Positions 50,669 to 59,059 of a stretch of 64,000 nucleotides of DNA are shown in pieces. The notes under the pieces were generated by a model that worked only from the letters and a program-made list of their open reading frames with translations, made no database searches and was not told the origin of the DNA. The DNA is from Emticicia sp965283955 (GTDB taxonomy: Bacteria > Bacteroidota > Bacteroidia > Cytophagales > Spirosomataceae), in the NCBI GenBank assembly GCA_965283955.1, contig CBDIQW010000001.1, forward strand, positions 4,898,001 to 4,962,000, written 5' to 3'. Numbering within the stretch: position 1 is the stretch's first letter; every line of letters starts with the position of its first letter. Both the position numbers and the translations under genes were made by a program.

Positions 50669-51765
50669 ATGTATTTATATCGAAATTTATACGCTGTTCA
50701 TAAATGGTTTGGACTCATTACAGGAATATTCATGCTCCTGTTGGGTCTGAGTGGTTCGATTTTAGTTTTTCAAGAAGAACTCGACGAATTAATTTATCAT
50801 AAATCACTGACAGTCAAGCCCGAAGCAAAGGCTTTGCCGATTGATAGTTTGTATAAAATCATTACGAATAAATACCCAAACTTAGACGGAATTGCGTGGA
50901 TAAACCCAACCGCCGAAAAAGACCAATCGTACCATTTTCGATTGTATTTGAATGATGCTCGTTTAGAATCTTACGATTTGGGAGCGATAAACATCAACCA
51001 ATACACGGGCGAAATTTTGCGTTCGGGGCGAAGTGATGATTTGGAAGTAGGCTGGATTGAATGGATTTTTCAGTTTCATTTTTCTTTTCATCTCGGAATG
51101 CCGGGGCGGCACTCACTGCTATTTTTGGACTAACGATGCTCGTTTCAATTATTACAGGCCTTATCGTTTACCGAAAATTTATTTGGAAAGTACTGACTTT
51201 CAAAGTAAAAATAAAAACCAAAAACTGGCGAATGTTAAGTTCTGATTTGCACCGAGTGGTGGGCGTGTGGTCGCTTTTGCTTAATGTAATTGTATTTTTT
51301 ACAGGTTTTTGGATGAATTTATTCGCTTTCGAGTCAGAAACTTGGAAAAAAGAAACGATTCCAACACCGAATAATACGTTGGTAAAGACATCGCTCGATA
51401 AAATGTATGCCGAAAGCCTACAAAAAATGCCTGATTTAGTGCCGTCTTATGTCTATTTGCCAACTCAACCCGAGAAAAAATTTAGCGTACGAGGCAATCT
51501 GAAAGACCAGAATCCGATGTTTGCGGGTGGAAATGTAGTAAGATTTGATGCCAATTCTGGAGAGTTTTTGAGTACAGGTCGTTTCGATGATTTAGCCTTT
51601 TGGGATAAAGTAGAAGCCCTGTTTTTTCCACTTCACGTAGGAAATTATGGAGGAATTCCAGTAAAAATTCTCTATGTAATTCTCGGTCTAACACCTGGAC
51701 TACTTGCCATTACAGGCTTTATGCTTTGGTGGAGAAAGAAACGTAAAACATTAGCTAAATCTTAA
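50669..51765 (+). CDS. PepSY membrane protein 2 (PiuB-like), one frameshift
   Basis: About 366 residues. N-terminal HKWFGLITGIFMLLLGLSGS, then the PepSY-like domain (LDGIAWINPTAEKDQSYHFR), HFSFHLGMPG with His residues at a membrane face, two further helices (ALTAIFGLTMLVSIITGLIV, SLLLNVIVFFTGFWM) and the end GLTPGLLAITGFMLWWRKK. The frame shifts at GGGG near 51105. The family is associated with ferric-siderophore reduction and other metal reductases in the inner membrane. It overlaps none of its neighbours and follows DUF4198 directly. Confidence 0.82.
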
Positions 51766-51777
51766 AATAATACAAAG

Positions 51778-52558
51778 ATGAAAATCAATTTAGTAATCTT
51801 ATGCCTATTAATTAGCTTGGGTAGCTTTGCACAAACGGCTTCCTTTGGTAAGAAAACATACGTTTGCCCTCCGTGTGGAAATCCCACTTGTGACCAAATG
51901 ATATTTGATGCACTTGGCGAATGTCCACACTGTGGTATGGAGCTTGAAGACCTCAATATCAAAGACTCTCTACAAAAAATCACGGTAGCCTTATACCTTC
52001 AAGACAATGTTGAAATTTTAGATTTTGCAGGTGACTTTGGAAGTATTTCAAATAGCTGGTTTTAATGTATTTACGGTTTCAAAAAAGAAGGAAAAACTTG
52101 TAACTCAACGTACCCTATCTTTTACGCCTGATTATAGCATTGATGATGCCCCAGCATCAAATGTAATGGCATTTTTTGGAGGTAATCATATACTACCTAC
52201 TGAGGATGCCAATGTTATCAATTGGATTCAATCAAGAAAACCTAAAACCGAATATGTTTTTACGGTATGTACGGGTGCATTTATAGCAGGTAAGGCGGGT
52301 CTTTTAGATAATCTTACAGCCACAACCTATCATTCTCAAATTTCAAGTTTGCAAAATACACTGCCAAAAACCAAAGTGGTGTCTGATGTCCGTTTTGTTG
52401 ATAATGGAAAAGTAATTACAACTGCGGGTATTTCGGCAGGTATAGATGGTGCATTGCATTTTGTATCAAAGGTAAGAAGTGTTGAATACGCCAAAGCAGT
52501 AGCCAAAGCTATGGAATATGAGTATTGGAAGCCCGATAATGGCTTAATTGTAAAGTAA
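51778..52558 (+). CDS. Secreted DJ-1/PfpI protein with Cys-rich metal-ribbon N-terminus, one frameshift
   Basis: About 260 residues. Signal peptide (LVILCLLISLGSFAQ) and then a small ribbon: C30, C33, C38, C49, C52 in KTYVCPPCGNPTCDQM and GECPHCGMELEDL, much like the heavy-metal-binding domains of copper transporters. The DJ-1/PfpI domain follows: KITVALYLQDNVEILDFAG, then EVFQIAGFNVFTVSKKKEK in the next frame (shift near 52035), YVFTVCTGAFIAGKAGLLD (nucleophile Cys) and TTAGISAGIDGALHFV. A metal ribbon fused to an isonitrile-hydratase-like domain in the periplasm is unusual. Confidence 0.75.
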
Positions 52559-52616
52559 GAAAATAAGTAAACTTAATTTCGCAAAATATTAATTCAAATT
52601 TAACCATTTAAAAACA

Positions 52617-53424
52617 ATGAAAAAACTCCTCTTTTTGCTCTTAATGTGCAGCGTTTCGTTGGTAAATGCACAAGGTTCTGTGAGCTTGCAGTTTGAAAAT
52701 TTTGTTGGTAACGAACCAGTTGTTCTAAAAGACAAAAACTATACAAATGCTACTGGCGAACAGTTCAATATTACATTGTTGTATTACTATGTCAGTAACC
52801 TCCGTTTGGTTAGAAAAGATGGTTCAGAATACATCGTTCCACAAGATGAATCGTATTTTTTGATTCGTGAAAACAAACCCGAAACCAAAACTATTACGCT
52901 CAATAATATCCCAAAAGGAACATACACAGGTGTAAAATTTGTGATTGGTATTGATAGCGTGCGTAGTGCATCGGATGTTAGTCAGCGTAAAGGCTGTTTA
53001 GATGTGGGTGGCGATGCAAAAGACATGTATTGGGCTTGGAATTCGGGCTATATTTTTGTGAAAATGGAGGGAACTTCGCCGCAAATCGACCGTAAAGACC
53101 CAGTTTTCATGTACCATATCGGACTTTTTGGTGGAATTGGCGATAAAAAAACATTGAATAACATCAGAATTGCCGATATAAATTTTGGAGAAAAAGCTCT
53201 TAAAATAAAATCGAAAGGCGATGCTGTGATAGGAATCAAAACCGATGTCTCAAAAATAATGAATGGCGAAACGAATATCAGCATGGCAAAAAATCCAGTG
53301 GTGATGGGTGAACCTCTACTCGGCAAAAATTACCGAAAATTATAAAACTATGTTTTCGTTTGCTGGATTCAAAAAAGAATTGACCGCTCAACCAAATACA
53401 AAAGTAGCTCTGGGAATGAATTGA
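52617..53424 (+). CDS. MbnP family protein, copy 2, one frameshift
   Basis: About 269 residues, with a signal peptide (MKKLLFLLLMCSVSLVNAQ) but no lipobox Cys. Key sequence DMYWAWNSGYIFVKMEG (W139, W141) and QFNITLLYYYVSNLRLV match copy 1. The frame stops at 53345, but one base shift near 53320 gives AKITENYKTMFSFAGFKKEL to a stop at 53424. Unlike copy 1, the ending lacks the DHVHNDH His cluster. It is followed by its own MbnH-like partner. The loss of the C-terminal His may mean the pair differs in metal loading. Confidence 0.82.
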
Positions 53425-53440
53425 TAATCAATGGTTTATT

Positions 53441-54442
53441 ATGGAAAATAAAGTAAAATTACTCTTAGCATCAGCTTTAATTTTTATCATTTCGGTGTCG
53501 TTCAGACAAGCGGACGAACCTGCTTTGTTTACGATTCCGAGTAATTTTCCAAAACCAACCTACGATTTCTCGAAAAATCCTTTAACCAAAGAAGGCATCG
53601 AATTAGGTAAAACCTTGTTTTATGATGCGGCATTATCGAAAGACAATAGCATCAGTTGCGGAAGTTGCCATCAGCAATCTGCTGGCTTCACTCAACATGG
53701 TCACGCACTGAGCCACGGTGTGGGCGACCATTTTACTAAACGTAATTCGATGCCTTTGGCCAATTTGGCTTGGGGAAATAGCTTTGGCTGGGACGGTGGC
53801 GTGCATGATTTAGATTTATTTGCCGTTTCGCCCATCACAAACCCCGTAGAAATGGACGAATCTTTGGCAAATGTGCTTGAAAAATTGCGGTATTCGAGCA
53901 ATTATCCGCAACTTTTCGAGAAAGCCTTCGGTACTGACGAAATCAATACGGAGCGTTTTCTGAAAGCTCTTTCTCAATTTATGCTCACGATGGTTTCGGC
54001 AAACTCTAAGTACGATAAATATATGCGATACGAAGGCGTTGAGCTAAGTCCCGCCGAAATTCAAGGCATGGAAATCTTTAAAGAAAAGTGCAGTTCATGC
54101 CATTCTGGGCAACTATTTACTGATTTTAAACTAAGAAACAATGGTTTAAAACTTGCCAGAAATGACGATACTGGACGTTTTGAAGTCACCCAAGCCGATG
54201 AAGATAAATTCAAATTTAAAGTGCCAAGTCTAAGAAACTTGACTTCAACCGCTCCTTACATGCACGATGGCCGCTTCACTACGCTCGAAGAAGTGCTTGA
54301 CCATTACGCATCGGGCGTAGAAAACAGTCCAACGCTTGACCCAATTCTAAATCAAAACGGAACTTTGGGAATTGCCTTATCAACCGACGAAAAACAAAAA
54401 ATCATCACATTTTTGAAAACTTTGGATGATGATGATTTTTAA
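53441..54442 (+). CDS. MbnH/MauG-type di-haem cytochrome c peroxidase, copy 2
   Basis: 333 residues, with a signal anchor but no lipobox. Two haem sites: CGSCH (73-77) and CSSCH (217-221), and TAPYMHDGRFTTLEEVLDHY. Blocks identical in style to copy 1 are NFPKPTYDFSKNPLTKEG and HALSHGVGDHFTKRNSMPLA. Start ATG at 53441, 16 bases after MbnP 2. The end (FLKTLDDDDF) is shorter than in copy 1, where it reads FLKTLTDNEFLTNKRFAAP; the next frame continues with a similar FLSDNLF. Confidence 0.86.
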   Translation: MENKVKLLLASALIFIISVSFRQADEPALFTIPSNFPKPTYDFSKNPLTKEGIELGKTLFYDAALSKDNSISCGSCHQQSAGFTQHGHALSHGVGDHFTKRNSMPLANLAWGNSFGWDGGVHDLDLFAVSPITNPVEMDESLANVLEKLRYSSNYPQLFEKAFGTDEINTERFLKALSQFMLTMVSANSKYDKYMRYEGVELSPAEIQGMEIFKEKCSSCHSGQLFTDFKLRNNGLKLARNDDTGRFEVTQADEDKFKFKVPSLRNLTSTAPYMHDGRFTTLEEVLDHYASGVENSPTLDPILNQNGTLGIALSTDEKQKIITFLKTLDDDDF

Positions 54443-54479
54443 GTGACAATCTTTTTCGGAAAGCAGTGGCTTTTCGGAA

Positions 54480-54977
54480 TTGAAACCAGCAAAGAAAGAT
54501 ATTTTTGCTGAAGTAGTAGATTTGAAAACCGTAAGTCCACAAACAAAAGCAACTTTGCAGCAAAGTTTGGCGGCTTATCTGAAAATCAAAAATGCTTTAG
54601 TCAAGAAAAACACTGATTTAGTGGCTAAAGAAACCGAAAGTTTCTTGGCGGTTTTGCAGAAAATAGACAAAACTAAACTTACACCATCGCAAAAAGATTT
54701 CTTTGATAAAATCAATGAAAAACTCGCTTTCGATGGCGACCATATCATTGAAGGAAAACCTTTTTACGACCATCAAGTTGACCATTTTGGTGATTTTTCA
54801 AAGAGTTTTTATTTAATGATGGCTTCTTTTAAGCCCAACAAAGCCACTTTATACTATTATTATTGCTCAAATTCTGCCCAAAATTGGGTGAGCGATAAAG
54901 CCAATGAAAGTAATTCGGCTTTACTGAATAACAAATGCGGTTCGGTACAAATGAAAACAATTTTGCCTAAACTGTAA
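54480..54977 (+). CDS. DUF3347-like protein, N-terminus uncertain
   Basis: At least 165 residues, open upstream to 54447 with no signal peptide or convincing start (54480 is a TTG). It matches DUF3347, a domain fused to or found with CusB-like copper efflux proteins: LAAYLKIKNALVKKNTDLVA, IDKTKLTPSQKDFFDKINEK, HQVDHFGDFSKSFYLMMASF, and degenerate YYYYCSNSAQNW and NNKCGSVQ in place of the usual CPM and CG. It lies only 37 bases after the MbnH 2 stop. Because it lacks an export signal, it may be read as an extension of MbnH 2 if an indel is corrected, or be a truncated gene. Confidence 0.65.
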   Translation: MKPAKKDIFAEVVDLKTVSPQTKATLQQSLAAYLKIKNALVKKNTDLVAKETESFLAVLQKIDKTKLTPSQKDFFDKINEKLAFDGDHIIEGKPFYDHQVDHFGDFSKSFYLMMASFKPNKATLYYYYCSNSAQNWVSDKANESNSALLNNKCGSVQMKTILPKL

Positions 54978-55036
54978 CTTATTATTATTGACGATTGTTT
55001 TATTAAAAAGTACCATTGATTGCGTCGTTTTGTAGC

Positions 55037-55044
55037 TATCTTTG
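55037..55044 (+). promoter_or_regulatory. Possible -7 box
   Basis: TATCTTTG fits TAnnTTTG 20 bases before the predicted start of the next gene at 55065. Confidence 0.4.
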
Positions 55045-55064
55045 CTAAAATTTGACACTTTATT

Positions 55065-55499
55065 GTGCTGTTTTCTCGATTAAATATTGCCAAGTTTTCG
55101 CCTGAGCGAATCCGCAAAATCAAGACTTTAGTAATGATTTCGGTCGTTGCTGTTTTTTTTGCTCAAAGTTCGCTCACTTTTCTGTTGGTATATTCGATTG
55201 ATAATCCTCAGTCGTTTCAGAAACATTATCTGAAAGCCGACAAAAAAGTAATGACGCTACACGAAACCATCGAAAAACAATTAATTGATTTGCTTGACTT
55301 CGGACAAGACCCTACACAAAAAAAACGTGCAAATTCCAATCAAACGGTTTCATTATTCAATTTATTTGTCGAAAAAGTAGGTCTTGAACTTCCCAATAAT
55401 CAAATTGTTTCTACTAAGGTCATAGCCAATTTTAATTACAAAATAGGTCAATTTCAATTCTTCTACCAGAAAATTCCACACCCTCCGCAGTTCATTTAA
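55065..55499 (+). CDS. Small membrane protein, possible divergent relative of the small Cys-motif family
   Basis: 144 residues if GTG at 55065 is the start (ATG at 55132 would cut the basic N-terminus). One helix (TLVMISVVAVFFAQSSLTFL), a Lys/Glu-rich middle, and an ending KIPHPPQFI. The architecture and the PPQ ending match the small Cys-motif proteins, but the Cys cluster is absent. It may be a diverged copy or unrelated. It precedes the first cytochrome-fusion membrane protein, as the others precede receptor or MbnP genes. Confidence 0.5.
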   Translation: MLFSRLNIAKFSPERIRKIKTLVMISVVAVFFAQSSLTFLLVYSIDNPQSFQKHYLKADKKVMTLHETIEKQLIDLLDFGQDPTQKKRANSNQTVSLFNLFVEKVGLELPNNQIVSTKVIANFNYKIGQFQFFYQKIPHPPQFI

Positions 55500-55599
55500 T
55501 TAGCTAATTTTCGGTTTTTCCGAAAAGCTTTTGCCAATCCAATTCGGCTTTGGCTGAGCATTGCTTTGTCATATTTTGCTAATTAAACATTAAAACATC

Positions 55600-57030
55600 A
55601 TGGATTTTCCAATTTTTCACCTCGATTTTATCGGAAATCGAGCCTTAATTGCTATTATCGCCGTGCTTCATGCGGTCATCAACCATGCTTTGGCGGTTGG
55701 ACTAATGCCCGTTGTTACGCTTCTCGAAATAAAAGGTTTCAAACATTATTCAACCAACCCTGAGTTGGCCGAAAAGTGGGATAATGTAGCCTACAAAATT
55801 CTCTTTTTTGCTTTTATCATCACCACAACCATCGGTGCCATGACGGGCGTTGGTATTTGGTTTTCGGCTTCTTTGGTAAATCCTGCCTCAATCGGTAGTT
55901 TGATTAGGGTTTTCTTCGGAGCTTGGTTTGTCGAATGGATAGTTTTCGTGACCGAAGTTGTCTTGATTTTGATATATTTTCTGACTTGGAAAAAACTTAA
56001 ATCTTCCACAACTGATAAGCGGAAACACATAAAATATGGGGTCTTTTTGAGCTTTTTTTCGTGGATAACAATGGCCATCATCGTTTCGATTCTTTCGTTT
56101 ATGATGGATACTGGCAATTGGAACAACGACCGAACTTTCATCTATGGATTTTTGAATCCACTTTATGTGCCACAATTACTTTTCCGAACTACCCTTGCCA
56201 TGACAATGGGAGGAATGATTGCTCTATTTTTAAGCATTATTTACACCCGAAAAGACCTTGAATTTAAGGCAATCGTATCAAAAAGTATTAGTAAATGGGT
56301 ATTGATTTGGGCTCCGTTGATGGGCTTGGCGGGCATACTTTATTATTACATCATTCCCAAAAACTTGACAGGAAACTTACCCGTTGCGATGGGTTCGATG
56401 GAGTTCCAAGATTGGTATTCACAAATCATTATTATCGTTGCGGTTGCCGTGAGCTTAGTGATGTTAACCGCAAACTGGGCTTTTTTTAAACCAAAATCAA
56501 TACCGAGCTGGTTGGTAGGTATTTCGATTTTAATGGTTGTGGGTTTGATGGGACATTTCGAGCGTTTGCGTGAATTTATCAGAAAACCTTACGTAATCGG
56601 CGAATATATGTACTCAAACGGCATTAGGGTGGAAGACTACGCACTATTGCAACGAGATGGTGTTTTGAAACACTCTAATTTTTCGGTGACAAAAGAAGTA
56701 ACCGACGAAAATATGTTGGTTTCAGGAAAAGATGTCTTCGTGATTGCGTGTAGCCGTTGCCACACGAGCAATGGCATTGTGAACCCACTCAAAGGGAAGT
56801 TTACGAAAATGTTTGGCGAAAAACCTTGGGAGAAGGCCCAGCTCAAAGGCTACATTAAAAATATGCACAAAGCACGGTATTTTATGCCGCCTTTTCCTGG
56901 GAATGATAGAGAGTTAGATGCTCTTTGTGTATTTATCCAGTCGCTGCAAGAGGATTACATTCAGCCAGTGAAGGGTTCACAAGATGGTTTGGGTATGAAT
57001 ACCACAACTTCGCCAGTTTCTATCAAATAA
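55600..57030 (+). CDS. CydA-like membrane protein with C-terminal c-type cytochrome domain, subunit 1
   Basis: 476 residues. About nine helices at the N-terminus resemble cytochrome bd oxidase subunit I (AVLHAVINHALAVGLMPVVT, with His24 and His29; MTGVGIWFSASLVN; GHFERLREFIRKPYVIGEYM). The Q-loop of CydA is short or missing. The C-terminal 100 residues form a class I cytochrome c with CSRCHTSNG (C384-H388) and MPPFPGNDRELDALCVFIQS for the axial Met. Probably reads electrons between quinol and a periplasmic acceptor. Its pair follows directly. CydA identity is by motif and not certain. Confidence 0.68.
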   Translation: MDFPIFHLDFIGNRALIAIIAVLHAVINHALAVGLMPVVTLLEIKGFKHYSTNPELAEKWDNVAYKILFFAFIITTTIGAMTGVGIWFSASLVNPASIGSLIRVFFGAWFVEWIVFVTEVVLILIYFLTWKKLKSSTTDKRKHIKYGVFLSFFSWITMAIIVSILSFMMDTGNWNNDRTFIYGFLNPLYVPQLLFRTTLAMTMGGMIALFLSIIYTRKDLEFKAIVSKSISKWVLIWAPLMGLAGILYYYIIPKNLTGNLPVAMGSMEFQDWYSQIIIIVAVAVSLVMLTANWAFFKPKSIPSWLVGISILMVVGLMGHFERLREFIRKPYVIGEYMYSNGIRVEDYALLQRDGVLKHSNFSVTKEVTDENMLVSGKDVFVIACSRCHTSNGIVNPLKGKFTKMFGEKPWEKAQLKGYIKNMHKARYFMPPFPGNDRELDALCVFIQSLQEDYIQPVKGSQDGLGMNTTTSPVSIK

Positions 57031-57082
57031 TTCGGAGTGCCTTGTTTCGGCAAGGCCATTTTTTCACCAAAAGATTATTATC

Positions 57083-58413
57083 ATGTTTTCTTCCATATTA
57101 TTACAAGCACAAACAATCGTACCTAAAGATTTACCCTTGCCCTTACCAGTTCCTGAATGGTTTCTGGTGGTGGTTTTGGTGCTGATGTTTTTGGTACATA
57201 TCCTTTTTGTCAATCTGATGCTCGGTGGGGCGGTTTTGACTTTAGTTTATCAATTATTGGGACTTCGCAAACCCGACTATGATAAGCTGGCTTATGAAGT
57301 TGCTCAGACAATCACGGTCAATAAATCGTTGGCAGTTGTGATGGGAATTGCCCCACTTTTAGCTATCAATACGCTTTATACTACGTATTTTTATACCGCA
57401 AACGCTCTCACGGGTTTGGTCTGGATTTTGGTGATTCCGTTAGTCACCATTGCCTTTTTGTTGACTTATGCCCACAAATTCCTTTGGCATCAGCTCGAAA
57501 ATAATAAATTTCTTCACATCAGTTTGATTGCAACTGCCGTGCTGATTTTTCTATTTATTCCACTGATTTTTCTTACAAATGTCAATCTGATGATGTTTCC
57601 TGACAAATGGTCGGTGGTCGAAGGCTTCTTTTCGGCATTGCTTTTACCCAATGTTTTTCCTCGTTACTTACATTTCTTGAATGCTTGTTTGGCGGCAACT
57701 GGACTGTTTTTAGTATGGTATTTTGGTCGAAAAAACTATGATTTTGAGGCAAAATTTCCGTCGCTGAATCGTACTACAATTCGTAGAAATCTTTACACCG
57801 TAACATTTTATGGTTCGGTGGTTCAGTTTATTATTGGAATAATTATTCTTATCACACTTCCTTCTCGTGGACTTGACTGGAATGTGCTTTTGGTGATTTT
57901 TACGGGCGTAGCGATTGCCATTTATGCGATGGTTTATTTGTGGAAAGAACTAACCGCCGACGAGGTAGAATTTGGTCGATATTTTAAGAAAATTGCTATT
58001 TCGCTATCGGTCGTTATTTTGTTTATGGGTTCTGGCCGACAACTTTACCGAGCAAATGCCCTCAATCCGCACCGTGCGATGGTGGCTAAAAAGACCGCCG
58101 AGTACGAAAAACTGGTCAAAGAAGCTCAAGCAGAGTTATTGACAAAAAAGTTGAGGTTGCCGATAAACCAAAATTGCCAGGTGAAGAAGTTTTCAATAAT
58201 AATTGTGTGGCTTGCCATCAAATGAATGAAAAACTCGTTGGCCCAGCCATGACGGAAGCTGCCACTATCTACAAAGGAAATATCAACGGACTAATGGCAT
58301 GGATTAAAAAGCCAGGTAAAAAACGTGAAGGTCCACCAATGCCTCCGCAAAGTCATCTCACGGATACCCAAGTAAAAGAAGTTGCCGAATGGATTTTAAC
58401 TTTAAACAAATAA
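57083..58413 (+). CDS. CydA-like membrane protein with C-terminal c-type cytochrome, subunit 2, one frameshift
   Basis: About 443 residues. About nine helices, beginning FLVVVLVLMFLVHILFVNLM and ending with GRQLYRANALNPHRAM. The first frame stops at 58225. One base added in the A-run near 58150 restores AELLTKKVEVADKPKLPGEE and a cytochrome c domain with NCVACHQMNEKLVGPAM, ending EVAEWILTLNK at 58413. Both this and the preceding gene have the same layout (bd-like helices and a fused haem c), so they probably form a heterodimer. No CydB, CydX or CydCD gene is in the window. Confidence 0.68.
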
Positions 58414-58440
58414 ACCAACGTGGCGACGAAACGCAGTCTT

Positions 58441-58767
58441 ATGAAAAAAGTAACAGTAATTCTAATTGTAGTTTTGCTTTCAAGTATTGTCGTAAAAGCT
58501 CAGACGGTTAAGATTCCGCCAGAAATTCAAAAACTATTACAAAAAAATACTTGCTTGGCTTGCCATAAAGCCGATGCTAAGGTAGTTGGGCCAGCGTATA
58601 TTGATGTGGCTAAAAAGAAATATACAAAAGAGAAAATTGTTGAATTAATTTATAATCCAAAACCAAGTAATTGGCCAGGGTATCCTCCGATGTCACCCAT
58701 GAAAAATGTACCAAAAGAAGAGACACTAAAGATTGCTGGCTGGATAGTCTCATTGGCTAAAAAGTAA
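58441..58767 (+). CDS. Periplasmic monohaem cytochrome c (c551/c552-like)
   Basis: 108 residues, start ATG at 58441 (an upstream GTG would extend it needlessly). Signal peptide (VTVILIVVLLSSIVVKAQ), haem site CLACH (38-42) followed by KADAKVVGPAYIDVAKK, and PPMSPMKNVPKEETLKIAGW for the axial Met. Probably the soluble electron carrier for the two membrane cytochromes just upstream. A terminator-like hairpin follows. Confidence 0.86.
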   Translation: MKKVTVILIVVLLSSIVVKAQTVKIPPEIQKLLQKNTCLACHKADAKVVGPAYIDVAKKKYTKEKIVELIYNPKPSNWPGYPPMSPMKNVPKEETLKIAGWIVSLAKK

Positions 58768-58778
58768 TTTTTTTGAAT

Positions 58779-58802
58779 GAGAGTAAGCCTTGGCTTACTC
58801 TC
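58779..58802 (+). terminator. Terminator-like hairpin after the cytochrome genes
   Basis: GAGAGTAAGCC / GGCTTACTCTC with a minimal loop, followed by TCTCTTCT. Long perfect stem but a weak T-tract. Confidence 0.5.
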
Positions 58803-58858
58803 TCTCTTCTAAAGAAAGTTTTTAGATAATTTTCCAACTTATTTGAAAACAAGAAGTT

Positions 58859-58987
58859 ATGAATAAAAAACACACGAAGAAACACGAAAAGACTAAAGAA
58901 CTCGTATCAGTACTTAAAACTTTAGCCATTATTTTTCTATTATTGTTGCTGTTTTTTTCAATGTTTTTGGTATTTTCACGTTTATAA
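58859..58987 (+). CDS. Small single-pass membrane protein, unknown function
   Basis: 42 residues: a Lys/His-rich start (MNKKHTKKHEKTKELVSVLK) and one helix (LAIIFLLLLLFFSMFLVFS). Good positive-inside topology and a clean ATG at 58859. It has no known family and may not be translated, but its composition is not random. Confidence 0.42.
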   Translation: MNKKHTKKHEKTKELVSVLKTLAIIFLLLLLFFSMFLVFSRL

Positions 58988-59011
58988 TAAAAGAACAATT
59001 TCTTCAATAAT

Positions 59012-59023
59012 TGATAATTATCA
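59012..59023. promoter_or_regulatory. Candidate Fur-like operator, 12-bp palindrome
   Basis: TGATAATTATCA is a perfect 12-bp palindrome centred about 29 bases upstream of the -7 box of the next gene, as in the copy at 39253-39266. The GATAAT...ATTATC-like arms resemble Fur sites. Confidence 0.62.
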
Positions 59024-59046
59024 TAATTGTTAAATGAAGGTGTTTG

Positions 59047-59054
59047 TAAATTTG
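59047..59054 (+). promoter_or_regulatory. -7 box of the third small Cys-motif gene
   Basis: TAAATTTG matches TAnnTTTG, five bases before the ATG at 59060, with a TTG at 59027-59029 as a likely -33 element 17 bases upstream. The leader would be extremely short. Confidence 0.6.
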
Positions 59055-59059
59055 TATCA

